From positions 24,392,790 through 24,456,789 of the forward strand of contig CM066913.1 of assembly GCA_033964015.1 (NCBI GenBank): a stretch of DNA of 64,000 nt, written 5' to 3'. The position numbers and the translations under genes are program-made. The notes under the pieces were generated by a model. That model had not been told where the DNA came from. It worked only from the letters and a program-made list of their open reading frames with translations, and made no database searches. Shown here one piece after another: positions 59,192 to 64,000 of this stretch (its first letter is position 1; every line of letters starts with the position of its first letter). The stretch is from Scolanthus callimorphus. Its lineage: Eukaryota; Cnidaria; Anthozoa; Actiniaria; Edwardsiidae.

Positions 59192-59698
59192 ATGGCTTTT
59201 TCTTTTGATTCCTGGTGCGCCGCTAGTGGTCTTAAGGAGGCCACAATCAAAAATCTCCATGAGAACGACCTCGAAGATGACGGGGCCCTCCAAATGCTTT
59301 CAAATAAGGATATCGAGTCTTTGTCACTCTCTCTGGGGCAACGAAGACTCCTAGAGAAGGCCCTCGCCAAGCTTACGAGCCAGAGTAAACCGGCTTCCGT
59401 AGAACCAAAAAGTGAGGTAACAACAAAATCTCTAGCGAAAGATGCGGGACTGGAAGAGCTCTTGAAAAAAATAGAAGGGATAAGTATGGATGACCCACTG
59501 CTAACCCTGGGAGTGACCGAACCTGCCACAGGCGTCTCCGCTCCTATGGAAAGGCTCGACAACGATCCCCAAGTATTTCTTGGCGCACCAAAGCTCAAGA
59601 AAGGAGGTGAGACAAAGCCCTTACTGATACCAGACTTTGTATCCACACTTTGCGATGACGAATCTTTCGGTTTTCCTCCCTCAGCATCAGCATTTTGA
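59192..59698 (+). CDS. SAM-like N-terminal ORF of a repetitive (retroelement gag-like) protein
   Basis: 168 codons. Residues ~8-62 (WCAASGLKEATIKNLHEN, DIESLSLSLGQRRLLEKAL) form a small helical, SAM-like domain ending in the LGQRRLL motif. The rest is acidic and Ser/Pro/Lys-rich and ends near KPLLIPDFVSTL. Similar leaders with LxLGQRRLL and LxIPDF are, from memory, widespread in cnidarian repeat-encoded proteins of tyrosine-recombinase or gag type. No reverse transcriptase or recombinase follows, so it may be a 5' fragment. The opposite-strand 187-codon frame is a shadow. Confidence 0.5.
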   Translation: MAFSFDSWCAASGLKEATIKNLHENDLEDDGALQMLSNKDIESLSLSLGQRRLLEKALAKLTSQSKPASVEPKSEVTTKSLAKDAGLEELLKKIEGISMDDPLLTLGVTEPATGVSAPMERLDNDPQVFLGAPKLKKGGETKPLLIPDFVSTLCDDESFGFPPSASAF

Positions 59699-60170
59699 CG
59701 CGAGATGTGATATCTGGCAAACATACAGCAACATGACGTGCATGGCAAATGGCAGTAGCAATTTGGGCCGGAATAAGCAGAATAAGACTTCCAAGCTTTC
59801 TTTTTATTTTTGTTTGCGAGGACCTCTGATGAGTATGTGCAGTTTCTAAGCTTCCAATGCTGCTCACTTGTCTCAACGGTGACATCCTGGCGTTTTGCAT
59901 CCGGTCAGTGTGCGGAAATAAACAGACTTCGATTCGAGACTTCCGAGTTTCGTGCTTAAAAATTCTTTTATGACAATATATATTTCACTATTACCTTCCG
60001 CATGTGACATTTAAACTCAGACTTATCACAATTGTGTATTTTTTAGTCCAGAAAAACAAAATGAAATTTCTGGTTTACTTACAACCCATATAGCCATAAC
60101 CGATGACCGCTTGGGGGCTGGGCACTAGGCTTGAACGTTATTTCTTCTAATTGCGGTATTTTTAACAATA

Positions 60171-60321
60171 GGCCATGTTCGAATTACGCTCCAGTGCCTA
60201 CAAACAATAACCTCAAGTCGAGGCTTTCTTCTGAAATTACTGTAAACGTATTAGAACTTGGAGAAAGCCTCGATTTGAAGCTTTTGTCTTGTGAGCATTG
60301 GAGCGTAATTCGAACCTGGTC
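60171..60321. mobile_element. 151-bp MITE, TA flanks
   Basis: ggccatgttcgaattacgct at the left mirrors agcgtaattcgaacctggtc at the right, with TA outside both ends. Inside, cctcaagtcgaggctttctt and gaaagcctcgatttgaag make a second hairpin. Confidence 0.82.
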
Positions 60322-60514
60322 TATTTTATATATATTTTCAGGATTTAAACAGAAAACACTTATGTTGTGTTTACACTTGGCGATTTACTGAGGTCGAGTT
60401 AACTTAACCGCAGTAAATAATAAGTGTGTTTATACTGAGAATTTTTACTTAGGTAACTTATGTTGTTACACGGGAGTTCGAACGATTTCGGCGGGAAATT
60501 CGAACGCGGCAAAG

Positions 60515-61730
60515 ATGGAAGACCTCAGTGCTTTGGCTGCCACATTCTCTGTAATTTCTTTTACCTTCCTTGTTCTTTTTCGGCAAAATGTGACCTCGAG
60601 GTTTAAAAGAAGATTAACGCTCCAGCATTTAAAAAGACTGGACGCAGACGTTTGATTTTGATGGAGCTGGAGATGAAGAAGGTGTATAATTACCGGCGAA
60701 AGAGAAGAGCTTGGTCTTGACCAAGGAACCAGTTTTGGTTTGACGACATGCTACAGGGAAACTGCGTAGATGACTGGTGGCAAGAGAACTTTCGAATCTC
60801 GCAAAGGACATTTTCATTATATTGTACAGCTTGTGGAGTGTGATATAGCAAAAGACGATACACGGCTCAGGGAATCAATCCCTGTTCCAAAGCGTGTGAC
60901 TGTTGCTTTATGGCGTTTAGCTATTGGAGACACACATCGTTCAATAGGCCTCCAGTTCGGTATTGGGAGGTGTACAGCAATGAAAATAACTCACGGATTT
61001 TGCAGAGCAATGGGCGCGAGAGCGGGGGAATTTATTAAATTTCCGTTGAGTGAAGATGATCTAGCTAAAAACATGCGGAGCGGGCCTTTACAAACAAGTC
61101 ACCATTCCCGCAGGTAGTTGGAGCGATCGATGGTAGCTATATTTCCTTGAAAAGCGTCCCTGTGGAAGATCGAATAGAATATTTCAACCGGAAGCAAGAT
61201 TATTCAATTGTCCTACAGGCTGTTGCAGACGCTTCGTTAAAGTTTATGGATATTAGCGTCGGGTTTCCCGGTAGTATTCATGACTCATGTATTCATGACG
61301 TATTTGTGGCATGAGTAGGCTGAAATGGCAAATTGATCAAGGTAACTGGCTATCTGGTGGGCCAACGAAGAAAATTGGAACATCGGAGGTTGGACCATTG
61401 CTTGTAGGAGATTCAGCATATAGGTTATCGACTTGGCTTATGAAGCCGTTTAAGGAAACGCAGGCGCAAAGGGCTTACAACAAGGCTCTCAGTCAGGCAC
61501 GAGTAGTTATAGAGCAGGCTTTTGGAATTCTCAAAGGCAGATGGCGGTGCCTTTCCAAAACGACTGAAGAGAAAGTCCAAAGAGTTCCACTCACCGTTTT
61601 AACATGCTCTTCAATGGACCCATTCAAAGAGAGGGATTTGTGGGAATGCACTTCTCTGTCACTTGAATTTGGGGTAGTTCACTCAGCCGAAGATTTCTTT
61701 ACTGGGAAAGGTGTTGTGGAAATTGTGTAA
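60515..61730 (+). pseudogene. Harbinger DDE transposase, several frame breaks
   Basis: Begins MEDLSALAATFSVISF at 60,515. Recognisable pieces in changing frames: CVDDWWQENFRISQRTF, HFHYIVQLVECDI, a helix-turn-helix region (TVALWRLAIGDTHRSIGLQF), then VVGAIDGSYI, SVGFPGSIHDS, and RVVIEQAFGILKGRWRCL. The DDE triad codons sit at about 61,129, 61,282 and 61,511. Frame changes fall near 60,655-60,800, 61,075 and 61,300, with no splice sites to explain them. The C-terminal piece is a 139-codon open frame to 61,730. Family: HARBI1/PIF type. Inactive as written. Confidence 0.9.
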
Positions 61731-61739
61731 TTTCATAAA

Positions 61740-62180
61740 ATATCCATGTCCCCCTCACGAAAGGGATTGGAATTCGAGAGGTGTGGGGGTTCGATGTAGC
61801 CAGGACATGGGGGGGACAAATTTCAACACCCTTCCATGATGGGGGTATGAATATTTTCTGGAATCACACATGGTGTATATGTATATTAGGTATATTTTTA
61901 GCCTGCATTTATCCTATAATTTCCTCATTATTGTTGTCCACAAATAAGCAGCCTGTTTATTGTGAATATCAACAGAGATAAATGAATGAAACAGAAACAG
62001 CATAGGAAAAAGAATAAAATGGACTTGATGGGAAATGTTCAGGTTACATAAAGTCTGTGGGCTAACGAGCCTTCTGCCTTCCAATAATGATCCTGAAAAT
62101 GAGCCAGAATATAAACAAAGATTTCGGCTTGAATCAACATTGTAAACAAGCCAAAAGCATCTAATATCCAGAAAATATTA
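61740..62180. other. spacer between the two convergent Harbinger genes
   Basis: Contains ccatgatgggggtatgaata, ttttctggaat, a diverged relative of the 26-27 kb repeat. No ORF with a domain. Confidence 0.55.
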
Positions 62181-62189
62181 ATGTGGAAA

Positions 62190-63381
62190 TTATTGGATGT
62201 CAATGCAATAAAAACAGTGTATTTCATAATAAAATTTTTGGTTTTGTTTGAACAACGCCTGTTTCTTTGCCATGCCCTTCAGGATATTGCTAAGCATAGA
62301 TAAGGCCTCAACGGAAAATCTGTGTTGCTCTATTTGATTTTGCCTGTCTGGTTCCATCATTCGTTCCATGAACTTTTGATCACGTTCTTGTGATTTCTCA
62401 AGGAATGCAAGCACAGCTGATTGCTCACCCGGCTTTTTTGCTGGAGCATTTCCACCGGCAGTTAATTCCCGCTTTCCTTTTGGGGGCTTAATGCCCATTG
62501 ATCTATGAAGTTCTATTTGTTTATCGGATGGGCTATCCTCTGGCGCTCCGCCAAACAATTCATCGTCCAATTCCTCCTTTTCCATAATATCGCGCTCAAT
62601 GTCGTCGCTACTACTTTCCAGCACGTGTTTTGGATCAATTGATTCCTTTGACCCTAGAATCTCATCTAGGTCGTAAAATGTGTAGGGATCAAAACATCAC
62701 CAGGCTCCCCCGTGCCATAGCCTGTCGACCGGAGCTGATCTTTTGTTTTTTTTTGTATTTCTTTGTCAAATTTCCTATTTTGTCCTTTTATCAAACACAT
62801 TCTGTTTTGCGCAGCGTTCGGATAGCTTTTTCGCGACCAGTTCCCACTCGTCCGAACTGTAGCTTTTGTATTTTAGCTTGGACGAATACTCTTTGTATAA
62901 TTCGATTAATATGTTTTCCTCCGTCTCAGACCACCTAGGGGGTTTTTCGGCAGTTTTCCGGTTGTTTCTCTTCGTTTCCCCTAAGTTTGACTCGCTACGC
63001 TGACTTGTGGTTGTGCTCGTGCTTGCAAGATACGGCGAAGACGAAGTGGAAGGGACAGCCTGTTGTTGGCAAATAGGACGAAACATGCCATTGTCAAGAG
63101 TGCCGTAGCCATAAGGGACTTCGTATTGCATCGGGGTTAAAACTTTGGCCAAAACGTGGCTGATACGTAAAGCCTTGAGGGGTCGGCGGTAGAAATGGCG
63201 ACGCACAATGCCGCCTCTGATCTGATGCTGAGCTTGAAGACTCCCTAGTACCGTAAAATAAAAGCACAATTCTTAGATTTTACGTGTTCAGGTGTTTTGT
63301 TTATCGAAATCTGCAAGCTTCTTACCAGAGAAATTGTTGATCATTGCCCTTCTCGCGGGTTACGTCCTCCATACTTGACAT
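62190..63381 (-). pseudogene. Harbinger Myb/SANT-like DNA-binding protein gene
   Basis: A likely small first exon (63,381-63,326, MSSMEDVTREKGNDQQFL) ends at a GT donor and joins an acceptor AG at 63,245; the phases fit and give WESSSSASDQRRHC. A one-base shift follows near 63,130, then MQYEVPYGYGTLDNGMF, a Ser/Thr-rich linker and a Myb/trihelix-like domain (PPRWSETEENILIELYKEY ... SDEWELVAKKLSERC). Frame is lost again near 62,760. After PYTFYDLDEILG comes an acidic patch (SSSDDIERDIMEKEELDDE), a basic PPKGKREL stretch and a C-terminal helix (LEKSQERDQKFMERMM). These proteins bind subterminal DNA and help import the transposase. Confidence 0.85.
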
Positions 63382-63928
63382 TACACTTCGAGAGAGACGC
63401 CACTTGTCTCGAATTTGACATGAGCGGTCAAATTTACCTCAGTTGAGTCGCTCCAACCCAGCCTCATAGCAGGATAAATGTTTACTCGACCTAGGTAAAT
63501 TTTCTATTGTTCCCGATCGGTTTTTACTGAGGTTAGCGACGGTGATTACACTTGCGAAAATTTTACTTAGGTAAATTCCTGCATTTACTTAAGTTAACAT
63601 TCCGAGTGTAAACACAACATTAGTTTTACTGATTACTATAGATTTTCTATTAATATCTTTAGAAAATGAGCCATAGAAGAAGCATTTTATATTTTCGCCA
63701 CAGGTAGCCCATCACTCAATGAATTTTTGTAAAAAGTAAATGTTCGATTGTACGTCACCGCGGAGATGTACACCTGGGCACCGCCTCCAATATTGATCAC
63801 CTTCCCTAAGCTACCTTCCTGCCAAGTTTGGTGCTTTTGTCCACTCTGTATAGATCAGAGCACTAAGCGACCTGACTATGATATCTCTGACAGGTATTCT
63901 TGATGGTGCTCTAACTCTCTTTCGGTGG

Positions 63929-63982
63929 CACCAGAAACATATAACTTAGTTGAAACTCAACTCACTTATATGTTTCTGGTGG
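63929..63982. repeat. short hairpin, CACCAGAAACATATAA arms
   Basis: caccagaaacatataa and ttatatgtttctggtg are perfect inverse arms, ~22-base loop (cttagttgaaactcaactca). The window ends 18 bases later. 63,623-63,925 has no recognised gene. Confidence 0.85.
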
Positions 63983-64000
63983 CATTTATCATCTGTTGCT

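Larger units (their letters stand above)
60363..63619. mobile_element. PIF/Harbinger DNA transposon, 3.26 kb, TTA target duplication
   Basis: Ends TGTTGTGTTTACACT and AGTGTAAACACAACA are perfect inverse over 15 bp. TTA flanks both sides (60,360-60,362; 63,620-63,622). It carries a DDE transposase gene (+) and a Myb/SANT-like gene (-), the classic two-gene Harbinger layout, here convergent. Variants of TTTACTTAGGTAAAC occur repeatedly near both ends: 60,384, 60,398, 60,444 at the left; 63,433, 63,485, 63,523, 63,562, 63,584 at the right. They are likely binding sites for the element's proteins. Both genes are frameshifted. Confidence 0.92.

Noticed and set aside
59185..59748. 187-codon minus-strand Ser-rich frame
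   Set aside because: Exact antisense of the SAM-like ORF, which has the better domain evidence.

Overview
The window is eukaryotic, almost certainly metazoan, and most probably from an anthozoan cnidarian (coral or sea anemone). That assignment is inference: it rests on THAP, SWIM-YqaJ, PIF/Harbinger-Myb and SAM-like repeat proteins, a lifeguard-type first exon, exons with canonical GT/AG borders, and a very dense load of foldback MITEs with G-rich tracts. I see no bacterial operons, CRISPR arrays or rRNA. Most of the track of possible reading frames is not genic: the long frames at 6.2-12.0 kb are a minisatellite, and those at 24, 26-27 and 36 kb are tandem repeats. Layout: 0.8-6.1 kb is a ~398-bp satellite with a ~1,993-bp higher-order period. 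6.2-11.9 kb is a 10-bp minisatellite whose ~1,327-bp block repeats about three times. 12.2-17.3 kb holds a Harbinger-type MITE with a TAA target duplication, a 334-bp direct duplication and degenerate repeats. 17.8-20.1 kb is the best candidate host-gene island, with a SET-like terminal exon and a lifeguard/GRINA-like first coding exon, both on the minus strand. 20.5-31.3 kb is nested transposable elements, among them a mosaic element built of three minisatellites and a Harbinger-type MITE caught inside a duplicated foldback element, so that its empty site lies next door. 32-48 kb is more MITEs, a Penelope-like fragment, a tRNA-like SINE, an 80-base poly-C tract and a 2.7-kb inverted tandem array. 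The two most interesting loci are at the right. At 49,295-56,170 a 6.9-kb element has 64-bp terminal inverted repeats (3 mismatches) and carries a THAP zinc-finger exon (+) facing a SWIM plus YqaJ-type nuclease gene (-). The nuclease gene carries several disabling changes, and a 782-bp solo LTR with a GTTC target duplication interrupts its last codons. This layout fits the ISL2EU branch of the PIF/Harbinger-related DNA transposons as I recall it. At 60,363-63,619 a classical PIF/Harbinger element has a TTA target duplication, a frameshifted DDE transposase (+), a convergent Myb/SANT-like gene (-) and clusters of a subterminal palindrome-like motif. Between them lie a 72-bp-class minisatellite, a SAM-domain terminal exon and a SAM-like repeat-encoded ORF. 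How the parts work together: in each of the two elements one gene probably supplies the transposase and the other an accessory protein (nuclease or Myb-like DNA-binding protein). Both pairs look dead here. The many small foldback elements carry no genes and must have been moved in trans. No complete host gene is visible.
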